In this document: positions 29,077 to 37,344 of the stretch, one piece after another
Numbering within the stretch: the first letter of the stretch is position 1
Layout of the letters: each line of letters opens with the position of its first letter
IMG/VR virus record: IMGVR_UViG_3300031673_000015
Span: 1-64,000 of that record
Direction: 5' to 3' (one strand)
DNA length: 64,000 nucleotides
Origin: a virus
Notes under the pieces: model-generated
Databases searched by the model: none
What the model was told of the DNA's origin: nothing
What the model saw: only the letters and a program-made list of their open reading frames with translations
Made by a program: the position numbers and the translations under genes

Positions 29077-29248
29077 TAGAAAAATATTGGTATTCATCAG
29101 TAAGATCACATCAGTATCAGGGATTAGCATGTTCTGGTATGAAGTAAATGGGGTTCGTAAAGTGATAGAAGGGGATAGGAAAGAGGTAGGCGATAAAAGA
29201 CAGGAATTGATTAACCTATATCAAGATGAACAATTAACAGCAAAATAA
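29051..29248 (+). CDS. Small protein, 65 aa
   Basis: It overlaps the nuclease gene by 26 bp in another frame. ATG 29051 is used; ATG 29063 is an alternative. The protein is basic, with two short beta strands and a C-terminal helix ('GDKRQELINLYQDEQ'). No motif is recognised. The overlap and the tight operon support that it is real. Confidence 0.45.
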   Translation: MTTNMKKSNRKILVFISKITSVSGISMFWYEVNGVRKVIEGDRKEVGDKRQELINLYQDEQLTAK

Positions 29249-29282
29249 AAGCAGAATTTCTAGCCACTTAAAATACACAATC

Positions 29283-29843
29283 ATGAAAAAAATTATAGGA
29301 ATCTCTGGAAAGCAGAGATCAGGAAAAAACAGCGTAGCTGAGGTGCTTGAAAGTATTCTTAGTTCATACGAAAAGGTTGTAATAACTTCCTTTGCAGATC
29401 GATTGAAGAAAGTATCGGCCATAGCGATGGGATTACCAGTAAATACTTTTTTTGCTGATTCATCAAAAGCAAAATTATACGAGATAGCGCCTGATATTTT
29501 TATGACCGGCCGGGAGATACTGCAGAAGGTGGGAACAGACTGTTTTCGAAATAATATCCATGATGATTTTTGGGTGTATTCTCTGATGAGTGGTCTGAAT
29601 AGAGAGAAATCTGGTATATACATAATTCCGGATGTTCGGTTCCCAAATGAGTTCAAAGCCATAAGAGATGTTGGAGGTTACGTTATAAGAGTAGTTAGGC
29701 CAGGGTTTGAGGGGGATGACCATATATCTGAGACTGCCTTGGATGGATATGGATTTGATTTCATGATATATAATGACTGCCCTTTAAAGGGGGCAAATTT
29801 CATAGCTCAAGTAGAACAATTTATACGAATATACATATATTAG
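29283..29843 (+). CDS. Deoxynucleoside monophosphate kinase, 186 aa
   Basis: The P-loop 'GISGKQRSGKNSVAEVL' is at residues 6-22, 'FADRLKK' is the nucleotide-binding segment, and 'TGREILQKVGTDCFR' plus 'GIYIIPDVRFPNEF' match the conserved blocks of T4 gp1-type dNMP kinases. The enzyme makes dNDPs for phage DNA synthesis. The length is slightly shorter than T4 gp1 (241 aa). The helicase gene follows with no gap. Confidence 0.8.
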   Translation: MKKIIGISGKQRSGKNSVAEVLESILSSYEKVVITSFADRLKKVSAIAMGLPVNTFFADSSKAKLYEIAPDIFMTGREILQKVGTDCFRNNIHDDFWVYSLMSGLNREKSGIYIIPDVRFPNEFKAIRDVGGYVIRVVRPGFEGDDHISETALDGYGFDFMIYNDCPLKGANFIAQVEQFIRIYIY

Positions 29844-31328
29844 ATGCAGATATTTCTGGATAATGTGCAGTCACTTTTGGTGGGGTCAGAGACTTTATTT
29901 AAGGCTCTTCGTAAATATATGTCGATAGACGTACCCGGAGCTTATTTTACTGATGCTTACCGTAAGCATGGTTGGGACGGAAAACGGTATTTTATTACGC
30001 CTAAAGGTAATATGGCTACCGGCTTTCTTCCCCTGGTATTAAAGTATATTGAAGAGGAATATCCGGAAACAAACATAGAGATCATAGACAAAAGAGGAGA
30101 AATACCCCGACAAAAAGAAGTATTTATAGAGAAGATAGGATCCGTTGCTGCTGCCAGTAAATATGAGTATCAGAAGGAGCTTATCGTCAAGTTTAATAAT
30201 TTTATTTCATTCCGGAATCAATCGATCTATTTTCCGAGAGGTATAGTAGATGCTGCAACCAATGCCGGTAAGACGGCTATTATGGCCGGGCTATACTTGA
30301 ATTTGGAGGGGGTTAATAGGATGTTGGTAATCATCCATCGTAAAACTATTTATAGGGAGTTGGTTGAGTTCATGACTTCTGTTTTTGGGGAAGTAGGAGA
30401 AATAAATCCGGATATCTATAAGATAGCTCCGGTTACAATAGGCATGATAAATACTATGCATTCTCGCTTACATGATGTTAATATGCGCCGGGATCTGGAA
30501 TCTTTTAATATACTTGTTGTTGATGAAAGCCATCGAGCCGGTAGTTCTATGTATTCAAAAGTACTGCAGAGGTGTCCGTCCCCAATCCGGATGTTTTTAT
30601 CTGGGACCGCCCTGGATGCGGGTAAGGATGCTATTGTTAAAAAGATGATCATGGTAGGGCTGTCCGGGCCTAAGTTGGGGGAGATAAGTAAACGGGAACT
30701 GATGGATAAGAAAATAAGTACGGAAGTGAAGGTGCATTTACATGTGTGTAATACTATATTAAGGGCTCCTATTGTGGATTACAAAGAGATGATGAAAGCC
30801 TGTGTCCATTATTCTTCAGAGCGGGTAGCTTTAATGTGGTTTATTATCAAGCAGAAGTATAAAGATGGGCTTATCCTGGTAGCGGTTAATGAAATTCACC
30901 ATGGGGAGTTTTTGCTGAATCGATTACAGGAATTCAATGATGCGGATAAACTAGGGTTGGCCATTGATCTAACCCATAGTGAAGATTCCAGGCAAATAGA
31001 AAAGGTGGATGCCTGTAAGCAGGGAGATCTGGATGTACTCATCAGCACAACTGTACTCAAAGAGGGGGTAAACATTCCATTAGTAAGATATCTTATTTAT
31101 GCGGCCGGAGGAAAATCCAAGATTGATATTAAGCAGTGGATGGGTAGGATTGAGCGTTTGCATTCTACGAAGCCTTTCGTAGAGTTCCACGATTTCTATG
31201 ATATTGGATCCTACATACAGCGTCATAGCGCGGTGCGCCGGCAGATCTATATTGATGAACAGCTTGAAATTATAGAAGAATATAATATTAAAGAAATTAA
31301 AAAGTACAAATCTGTTGTAATTAATTAA
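29844..31328 (+). CDS. UvsW-like superfamily 2 helicase, 494 aa
   Basis: The motifs appear in order: 'DAATNAGKTAIM' (motif I), 'VVDESHRAGS' (motif II, DExH), 'FLSGTA' (motif III), 'DVLISTTVLKEGVNIP' (motif V) and 'QWMGRIERLH' (motif VI). The 110-residue N-terminal part before the helicase core fits the DNA-binding region of UvsW. UvsW-like enzymes unwind recombination intermediates and R-loops and help the switch from origin to recombination replication. It starts directly after the kinase stop. Confidence 0.8.
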   Translation: MQIFLDNVQSLLVGSETLFKALRKYMSIDVPGAYFTDAYRKHGWDGKRYFITPKGNMATGFLPLVLKYIEEEYPETNIEIIDKRGEIPRQKEVFIEKIGSVAAASKYEYQKELIVKFNNFISFRNQSIYFPRGIVDAATNAGKTAIMAGLYLNLEGVNRMLVIIHRKTIYRELVEFMTSVFGEVGEINPDIYKIAPVTIGMINTMHSRLHDVNMRRDLESFNILVVDESHRAGSSMYSKVLQRCPSPIRMFLSGTALDAGKDAIVKKMIMVGLSGPKLGEISKRELMDKKISTEVKVHLHVCNTILRAPIVDYKEMMKACVHYSSERVALMWFIIKQKYKDGLILVAVNEIHHGEFLLNRLQEFNDADKLGLAIDLTHSEDSRQIEKVDACKQGDLDVLISTTVLKEGVNIPLVRYLIYAAGGKSKIDIKQWMGRIERLHSTKPFVEFHDFYDIGSYIQRHSAVRRQIYIDEQLEIIEEYNIKEIKKYKSVVIN

Positions 31329-31345
31329 AATTTTAAGTATCTTTG
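31315..31345 (+). promoter_or_regulatory. Bacteroidota-type promoter before the polymerase genes
   Basis: TTG (31315-31317), a 20-bp spacer and TATCTTTG (31338-31345) match the consensus well. The ATG at 31357 follows after only 11 bp, so the leader is very short. The -33 box lies in the last codons of the helicase gene. Confidence 0.65.
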
Positions 31346-31356
31346 TACCCAATAGT

Positions 31357-31818
31357 ATGAAACGAGAACCAAAAGAAAAAGCAGAAAAGGTAGATCTACT
31401 TAAGCCCTATACACCGTCCAAGCCACAGGATGACGGTTGTTTTGGCAATATGTGGGATCCACAACATAAAGATTGTTCTATATGCGCTGATATAGAGGTA
31501 TGTGGTATACTATATCAGCAGAACCATATTCAGATTAAAAAGCAGAAGTTTGAAGAAGAGAACGGACCTACTTTAGATATGACTGATTTTGAGGCCATAT
31601 CAATAGAAAAGGTAGAGAAACTGGCTTTACAATACCAGAATGACCAGGAGCCGATGACAGTGGATGAGCTGATTTCATACATAAAAACACAAGCGCGAAC
31701 TAAGGATACAGTAGCAGTCCGAGAATACTTAAAGAGAGTACTACCAATGACCAAAATGCATATACAAGAAGACGAAATTCATGTCCAAAGTAACAATAAT
31801 AGTAGATCAGGAAACTAA
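31357..31818 (+). CDS. Cys-motif protein upstream of the DNA polymerase, 153 aa
   Basis: The N-terminal 55 residues hold four Cys in 'CFGNMWDPQHKDCSICADIEVC', which could bind one zinc. The rest is helical ('VDELISYIKTQA', 'VAVREYLKRVLP'). The end overlaps the start of the polymerase gene by 38 bp, so translation is probably coupled. The role is unknown; a polymerase accessory or regulatory protein would fit the position. Confidence 0.55.
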   Translation: MKREPKEKAEKVDLLKPYTPSKPQDDGCFGNMWDPQHKDCSICADIEVCGILYQQNHIQIKKQKFEEENGPTLDMTDFEAISIEKVEKLALQYQNDQEPMTVDELISYIKTQARTKDTVAVREYLKRVLPMTKMHIQEDEIHVQSNNNSRSGN

Positions 31819-34243
31819 TCTTACTCTGCTTAATCGAACAATGATTGATACTGTCGGGTTTGACCCGGAGGAGGTAGTCAAGATCGATATAGTAGAAGGA
31901 GCCGGTAAGGTATGGTCCCGGATAAAAGCTGTGAAGCCTTCCGTAATTATGCCGGTAGGTGAGAAGGCTTTAAATACACTGCTAGGGGTAAATGGCATAA
32001 CCAAGCATGCTGGTCAGATATTATATAAAGACGATTATCCAATTGTTCCCATACTATCCCCGGGATACATCGAAAGAAATCATCATCAATTAAGAAGGTT
32101 TGCAGAGGATATCTACACAGCATACCAGGCTTCGCTCGGAATCAACAAGATAGAGGCCACCAATCAATTTGTTATAATGGAGACCCTGGAAGAGGTTCAC
32201 CATTTGGTCGAGTACATAAAAAGTGTTGGTTATGGAGCCTTCGACTTTGAAACTACACTTTTGACGGACATGGGTACCTTTGATCCGGACTTTGTAGTAA
32301 CCTGTCTGAGTATATCTTTTCAGCAGGGATCTGCCTATGTATTACCAATCAATCACCCACAACGTAAAATGAGTGATGACGATCTTCGAGCAGCTATTGA
32401 CCTACTTGCTTATGAATTTTTTGGGGATCCAAATATTACAAAGATAGGTCAATATGTGAAGTTTGATATGCATTGTGCTGCTAGGCTTGGGATTACTGTG
32501 TTTAGGGGACCTTTCCACGATACAATGTTAATGCATCATCTGCTGGATGAGAATTCTTCGAACAAGCTTAAGGAGATGGTTCGATACTACTATCCACGAT
32601 TCGCGAATTATGAATCAGAGGTAAGCAAGTACTCCTGGGATAGCATTCCGTTGAATATCCTGGCAAAATATAACGCCCTGGATGCAGATTTAACCTTCCG
32701 GCTATATTGGTTATTTACTGACATGCTTCTGGAAGACGAGCGACTTTATAATCTGTACCGAAACCTGACCGCGCCGGCTACGGTGGTTCTATTCCGCTTG
32801 GAGGAAAACGGAATGATGCTTGATAAGAAGTATCTCCGTGATTCTATTGAAAAAGTTGGTGAATTTATACAGGAACTAGAGGAGGATATGCGGAATAACA
32901 AGAGTGTCATTTCATTTGATCATTACATTCAGGAGCAGGAAATAGAAGATGCCATAGAGAATTACGAAGATAAACTAGAAAAAGAGAAGGGGATAGAATA
33001 CAAAGGTAAATCAGCTCAAAACAATCAAACTATTAGGATAAAAAAGTATACTGAAGCGGTTGCGCAATTAAAGACAGGATCTTTGGTACCTACACATAAA
33101 ATACTCAATTTTGGGTCTCCCGTACAGTTAGTAGACTTGCTATTTAGTGTTTGGGGCTTTAATTTCCTTCCTCCGATAGATCCCTGGACCAATAAATCTA
33201 TACGGGCTACAGACAAAAACACTTTGGACTTGTTGAATGATCGATCAGGTTTTTTGGATAACCTACAATCCTGGAGGCAGCTTAAAAAGATTCAAGGTAC
33301 GTATTTAAATGGTTTGATAGAAAAGCTGGATGGTAATCATTACATTCACGGTACTTTTAACCAGCATGGAACTAAAACTGGTCGGCTTAGCTCGGACAAG
33401 CCTAACCTGCAGAACGTCATAAGCCGGACCAAATATAAGAAGGTAGAGGAAGCGGTAAAGTTTGTGAAGGGGGCTTTTATTGTACCGGAAGGATATACTC
33501 TAATGCAGGCTGACTATTCTCAGGCAGAACTTCGAATTATAGCTCACTATGCAGACGAGACAGCCATGCTTGAGGCCTATGCCGCTGGAGAGGACCTGCA
33601 TGAACGTACTGCAGCAAATGCCAGGAATTATACCCTGGAAGAATTTCGTGCTCTACCCGAAAAAGATTTTAAACAGTATAGATTTGAAGCTAAGGCTGAA
33701 AATTTTGGTTTTATTTACAGGATCTCCCCGGAAGGGTTTAGAGAATACGCCAGGGTTCAATATGGTATCCGAATGTCCTTACAAGCATCTCAGAAAAAGC
33801 GTGATGCTTTCTTTCAGCATTATCCCAGGATTCTGAAGTATCATGATTTGTATGTAAATAAGGCCAGGAAATTTAAGTATGTACGTACATTGTTTGGTAG
33901 CAAGATACGTATTCCAGAGATAGATAGTTTTAACCGTATTAAGAGAGGGCATGCAGAAAGAAACGCGATAAATGGACCTATACAGGGAACAGCCGGTCAG
34001 ATGACCATATTCGCTCTTGTATTGCTGAAGCATCGCCTGGGACAGGATATTCTTATGGTAAATACGGTACACGATAGTATATTATTTTACTGCTTGAACA
34101 GTAAAGTAGAGGAAAAAAAGGCCATTATTGAGGAAACCATGGAGAATTTACCGCTAGAACAGTATTTTGACAAGGTTTTTGACAAAGTGAAGATGAAAGT
34201 GGATTTTGAGACTTCCAAAGAATCGTGGGAGGCTTTAAGCTAG
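31781..34243 (+). CDS. Family A DNA polymerase with UDG-like N-terminal domain, 820 aa
   Basis: Residues 1-115 resemble the second half of a family 4 uracil-DNA glycosylase ('VIMPVGEKALNTLLG...YPIVPILSPGYI..N'). Residues about 150-330 are a DEDD 3'-5' exonuclease ('YGAFDFETTLL'). The polymerase motifs are A ('QADYSQAELRI'), B ('KAENFGFIYRISPEG') and C ('NTVHDSILF'). It is the main replicative polymerase of the phage. The UDG-like part lacks an obvious N-terminal catalytic half and may bind DNA or dUTP products rather than cut uracil. The start overlaps the previous gene. Confidence 0.9.
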   Translation: MSKVTIIVDQETNLTLLNRTMIDTVGFDPEEVVKIDIVEGAGKVWSRIKAVKPSVIMPVGEKALNTLLGVNGITKHAGQILYKDDYPIVPILSPGYIERNHHQLRRFAEDIYTAYQASLGINKIEATNQFVIMETLEEVHHLVEYIKSVGYGAFDFETTLLTDMGTFDPDFVVTCLSISFQQGSAYVLPINHPQRKMSDDDLRAAIDLLAYEFFGDPNITKIGQYVKFDMHCAARLGITVFRGPFHDTMLMHHLLDENSSNKLKEMVRYYYPRFANYESEVSKYSWDSIPLNILAKYNALDADLTFRLYWLFTDMLLEDERLYNLYRNLTAPATVVLFRLEENGMMLDKKYLRDSIEKVGEFIQELEEDMRNNKSVISFDHYIQEQEIEDAIENYEDKLEKEKGIEYKGKSAQNNQTIRIKKYTEAVAQLKTGSLVPTHKILNFGSPVQLVDLLFSVWGFNFLPPIDPWTNKSIRATDKNTLDLLNDRSGFLDNLQSWRQLKKIQGTYLNGLIEKLDGNHYIHGTFNQHGTKTGRLSSDKPNLQNVISRTKYKKVEEAVKFVKGAFIVPEGYTLMQADYSQAELRIIAHYADETAMLEAYAAGEDLHERTAANARNYTLEEFRALPEKDFKQYRFEAKAENFGFIYRISPEGFREYARVQYGIRMSLQASQKKRDAFFQHYPRILKYHDLYVNKARKFKYVRTLFGSKIRIPEIDSFNRIKRGHAERNAINGPIQGTAGQMTIFALVLLKHRLGQDILMVNTVHDSILFYCLNSKVEEKKAIIEETMENLPLEQYFDKVFDKVKMKVDFETSKESWEALS

Positions 34244-34281
34244 GCCGATGTTGGCCGACATAATTAAATACGATCACCAAA

Positions 34282-35274
34282 ATGGGTTTAGACGTAAACA
34301 AGCTCAATGAACTTCAGGAAGACCTGGAGAAGCGAAGCCAAGGTTCGTCCAAGAACTGGATCAATGTAAAGAAGATCGAAGAACCAATAGATATCCGGAT
34401 AATGGATCCGCTGGCGGCAATGAACGGTATTTATTACATTGAAGTACCAGTATGGTGGGTGAACAGGCAGAAATTAATTTCTCCTAAATTTTTAGGGGAA
34501 GAGTGTGTCCTGGATGCAGCAGTTAAGATGGCAAACACTGCAAAAGATGCGGAGATTACAGCCTTACTTTATGCTAAGGAGAACAACATGCCGAAGGTTT
34601 CATTCAGTTATGAATTTTGGATCCCGGTTCTTCAATTCATTTGGGATGTGAACAAGAAGCAGGAAATCATCAATATCTATGATAAGGGTGATAACTATGA
34701 TGTGAATAAGATTCTTAAGTTTGTGGTTGATGATCGAGTTAAGATCATGCAAACTGGTATATCTCTTTTAAAGCAGATTAATCAGCTTGCTACAGCCAGG
34801 GGCGGTGGTGTGATGACGGAGATACTGGACGGCTTCAATATCCAAATATCAAAATCAGGTAAAGGTAGGGATACCAAGTATGCCGCCGTAAAAACCGAAG
34901 CTATGCCAATGCCAGGAATATTCTATGAAGACCAGATATCTGTTATTGATGTAGCGAAATCACAAATCTTTACCAATGAGTATTTGGATTCTGTGATTGG
35001 TGAATACCTGTACGGAGAAGAGAAAAAGGAAGAGGAGTATGCATTTCCGGAGATTCGTGCAGAATTGGAGGAACGCTTCAAGGAAGATGAATCGGAAGAG
35101 AAGAAGACACCAGCTCGCAAGAGACCGGGAGCCAGAACTGCTCCGAAGGCGGAACCAGAGGCTACTGAGAAGGAGACACCTGTTCAGGGTAGAGGCAGAG
35201 GAGCTGCCGCAACCACAGCTAGGGGTCGTGGCCGGAACATCGCTAATGATATGGCAGACGTAGGGGACAACTAG
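34282..35274 (+). CDS. Single-stranded DNA-binding protein candidate, 330 aa
   Basis: Residues 1-230 form a mixed alpha/beta domain ('IDIRIMDPLAAMNGIYYIEVPVWWV', 'KVSFSYEFWIPV'). The tail is very acidic ('YGEEKKEEEYAFPEIRAELEERF') and is then followed by a basic, Arg/Gly-rich end ('GRGRGAAATTARGRGRN'). The position right after the polymerase and the charged tail resemble gp32-type SSBs of phages. No zinc motif is seen. The function is inferred from context and architecture. Confidence 0.55.
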   Translation: MGLDVNKLNELQEDLEKRSQGSSKNWINVKKIEEPIDIRIMDPLAAMNGIYYIEVPVWWVNRQKLISPKFLGEECVLDAAVKMANTAKDAEITALLYAKENNMPKVSFSYEFWIPVLQFIWDVNKKQEIINIYDKGDNYDVNKILKFVVDDRVKIMQTGISLLKQINQLATARGGGVMTEILDGFNIQISKSGKGRDTKYAAVKTEAMPMPGIFYEDQISVIDVAKSQIFTNEYLDSVIGEYLYGEEKKEEEYAFPEIRAELEERFKEDESEEKKTPARKRPGARTAPKAEPEATEKETPVQGRGRGAAATTARGRGRNIANDMADVGDN

Positions 35275-35754
35275 ATGAGTAGGATCATCGACTATACAGT
35301 ACTTGGTAAACTATCTCCAGACCTAACCAGTCTGGAGATAGACCATGCTGAGCCGATGAAACGCTTACTCAAGAATTTGGAAGGTTTAACCCTTGAGATT
35401 AATATCAAGAGGTTTTTCCACCAGAGATCTTTAGCTCAGAACAGATGGATATGGGGTATATGTATTACCACTATTCAGGCCTGGTTAAAGGAAACCAATG
35501 GAGAATTCCCGGATAAAGATACTGTATATGCTTTTTTGCGAATCCGGGTTGTAGGCCATGGAGTAGTTATTCGAGAGATGGATGGTTTTGAAGTACCAGT
35601 AATCGAAGGTAAGCGGTTTTCACAAATGACCACAGTAGAGTTTTCAGACGCCGTAGAGAAGATCGTAGAATATTATGCTCTTCGGGGGTTAGAGGTACCA
35701 TTACCAAAACCGAAAGGAAATAATTTGATTAACGAATATTTAAACGATGAATGA
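35275..35754 (+). CDS. NinB-like recombination protein, 159 aa
   Basis: The central block 'RSLAQNRWIWGICITTIQAWLKETNGEFPDKDTVYAFLRIRV' is typical of the NinB (Orf) family, whose members bind ssDNA and help RecA or annealing proteins load. The gene starts directly after the SSB candidate, a natural partner, and its stop overlaps the next gene by 8 bp. The length is close to lambda NinB (146 aa). Confidence 0.7.
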   Translation: MSRIIDYTVLGKLSPDLTSLEIDHAEPMKRLLKNLEGLTLEINIKRFFHQRSLAQNRWIWGICITTIQAWLKETNGEFPDKDTVYAFLRIRVVGHGVVIREMDGFEVPVIEGKRFSQMTTVEFSDAVEKIVEYYALRGLEVPLPKPKGNNLINEYLNDE

Positions 35755-36343
35755 ACCAAAAGCATACATAACAACTTACACCGGAGGTATGTTTGATATA
35801 CTGGAGCCTCTAAAATCGCATATCACAATACACGATATTGCTCATAGTCTTTCTATGCAATGTCGCTTTAACGGTCACAGTCGATGTTTTTATTCGGTGG
35901 CTGAACACTCTTATCAAGCCAGTTTTTTGGTAAGTGGAAGTAAATTTACAAAGCTAGGAGCTTTAATGCACGATGCCGCAGAAGCTTTTATGTCTGATAT
36001 TCCTACTCCGGTTAAAAGACTCTTTCCCGAGATATATAAAGTTGAGGAAAAGATTGTACTGGCTATATTTGAGTTGCTTGAACTGGATTATGAAGCAGTT
36101 GATTGGGCTAAAGTGAAAGAAGTAGATAGGCTATTATTGCTTTATGAACAGCAACAAATAGGTACTGTAGCCAATAAACATAAGGCTGCTTGGGGTCCCT
36201 GGCAGGAATTGTATCCGAACCAAACAAAAATTGTACGCGGAGAGCTTAACAGCTTGAATATGCCACTTCCGGACCTAGAGGCCTGGGAACCAGAGCATGC
36301 AAAACACGCTTTCATCAGTAGATTTAACGAACTAACCTGGTAA
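35747..36343 (+). CDS. HD-domain phosphohydrolase (YfbR-like), 198 aa
   Basis: The HD signature is clear: 'ITIHDIAHSLSMQCRF', 'HSRCFYSVAEHSYQAS' and 'LGALMHDAAEAFMSDIPTPVKRLFP', giving the His/His-Asp metal ligands. YfbR-like enzymes remove phosphate from dNMPs. A phage could use it to adjust nucleotide pools together with the dNMP kinase at 29283. It overlaps the NinB-like gene. Confidence 0.75.
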   Translation: MNEPKAYITTYTGGMFDILEPLKSHITIHDIAHSLSMQCRFNGHSRCFYSVAEHSYQASFLVSGSKFTKLGALMHDAAEAFMSDIPTPVKRLFPEIYKVEEKIVLAIFELLELDYEAVDWAKVKEVDRLLLLYEQQQIGTVANKHKAAWGPWQELYPNQTKIVRGELNSLNMPLPDLEAWEPEHAKHAFISRFNELTW

Positions 36344-36345
36344 TT

Positions 36346-37344
36346 ATGAAAAACATTGCTATAGTTACAGCAGATATTCATGTTCACAAATACAAGCAAT
36401 TTAACCAGAATAATCGCCGGTTAATCAATGTGATTGGATATATCAATTATCTGTTTAAGTTTGCTTACAAGAATGAGATTAACTGGATCCTATTTTCCGG
36501 GGACCTGTATAATAATATGCAGCTGATTGGTACTGAGGCAGAGGATATCATTATTGAGTGTTTCCATCGTAATTTTCAAGCTAACCCTCATATTACCTGG
36601 GTAGCCATAAGTGGTAACCACGACCATGCTACTAAGAACCTTAAGGATGCACCGGCTAAAACAGCCTTACGACATCTTTCTGTACTGTTTCCCGGATTTT
36701 TATTGATTGATAATAGCGCGGTTACTATAGAAGGTGTTAAGATCCACGGTATCCCATATTATGAGTATCCTGAACATTTCATGGATAGTTTGGAATATAC
36801 GGTTGAGCAGGCCATCAAACACGAACCTAAAAATAATATACTTCTTATGCATCAGCTTGTAGGTATGGATAACTCGCTAATTCTAGAAGATATTAATCCT
36901 GATCATAAATACTTACAATCTTTTCATACGGTATTTAATGGGCATGTACATAAACATTCTGAGGTTAGAGAAAACTTTATTAATGTAGGTAGCCCTTTAC
37001 ATAGGGATGCTGGGGACATAGGTATTCCTAAAGGATTTTTATTATTTGCTTTTGATACCCTGGAATGGGACTATTATGATCTTACTGATAAATACCCTCA
37101 ATATATTCATAAAACTATAGGAGAAGAACTTACTGACTGGGAAAAGAATCAGTATGTAATATGGGTGCCTTCCAAGCAAGAAGTACTTCCGGAAGACCAG
37201 GAGATTGTGGATAATTTTAGTTCAGATATAAAACCGGAAAAGTTATTTGAAAATTATGTCCGGGCGGCCTTGTCAGATGATGAGGCTAAGGAGCTGGGGG
37301 TTAACAAGGATGAATTAATTGAATTTGGATTAAGCTATTTATAA
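36346..37344 (+). CDS. SbcD/Mre11-type nuclease subunit, 332 aa
   Basis: The calcineurin-type phosphoesterase motifs are present in order: 'VTADIHVHKYK' (D-x-H), 'LFSGDLYNN' (GD), 'WVAISGNHDHAT' (GNHD), 'LLMHQLV' and 'VFNGHVHKHS' (GHxH). The subunit forms a complex with the SbcC-type ATPase encoded by the next gene (1-bp overlap). In T4 the pair gp47/gp46 resects DNA ends for recombination-dependent replication. Confidence 0.85.
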   Translation: MKNIAIVTADIHVHKYKQFNQNNRRLINVIGYINYLFKFAYKNEINWILFSGDLYNNMQLIGTEAEDIIIECFHRNFQANPHITWVAISGNHDHATKNLKDAPAKTALRHLSVLFPGFLLIDNSAVTIEGVKIHGIPYYEYPEHFMDSLEYTVEQAIKHEPKNNILLMHQLVGMDNSLILEDINPDHKYLQSFHTVFNGHVHKHSEVRENFINVGSPLHRDAGDIGIPKGFLLFAFDTLEWDYYDLTDKYPQYIHKTIGEELTDWEKNQYVIWVPSKQEVLPEDQEIVDNFSSDIKPEKLFENYVRAALSDDEAKELGVNKDELIEFGLSYL

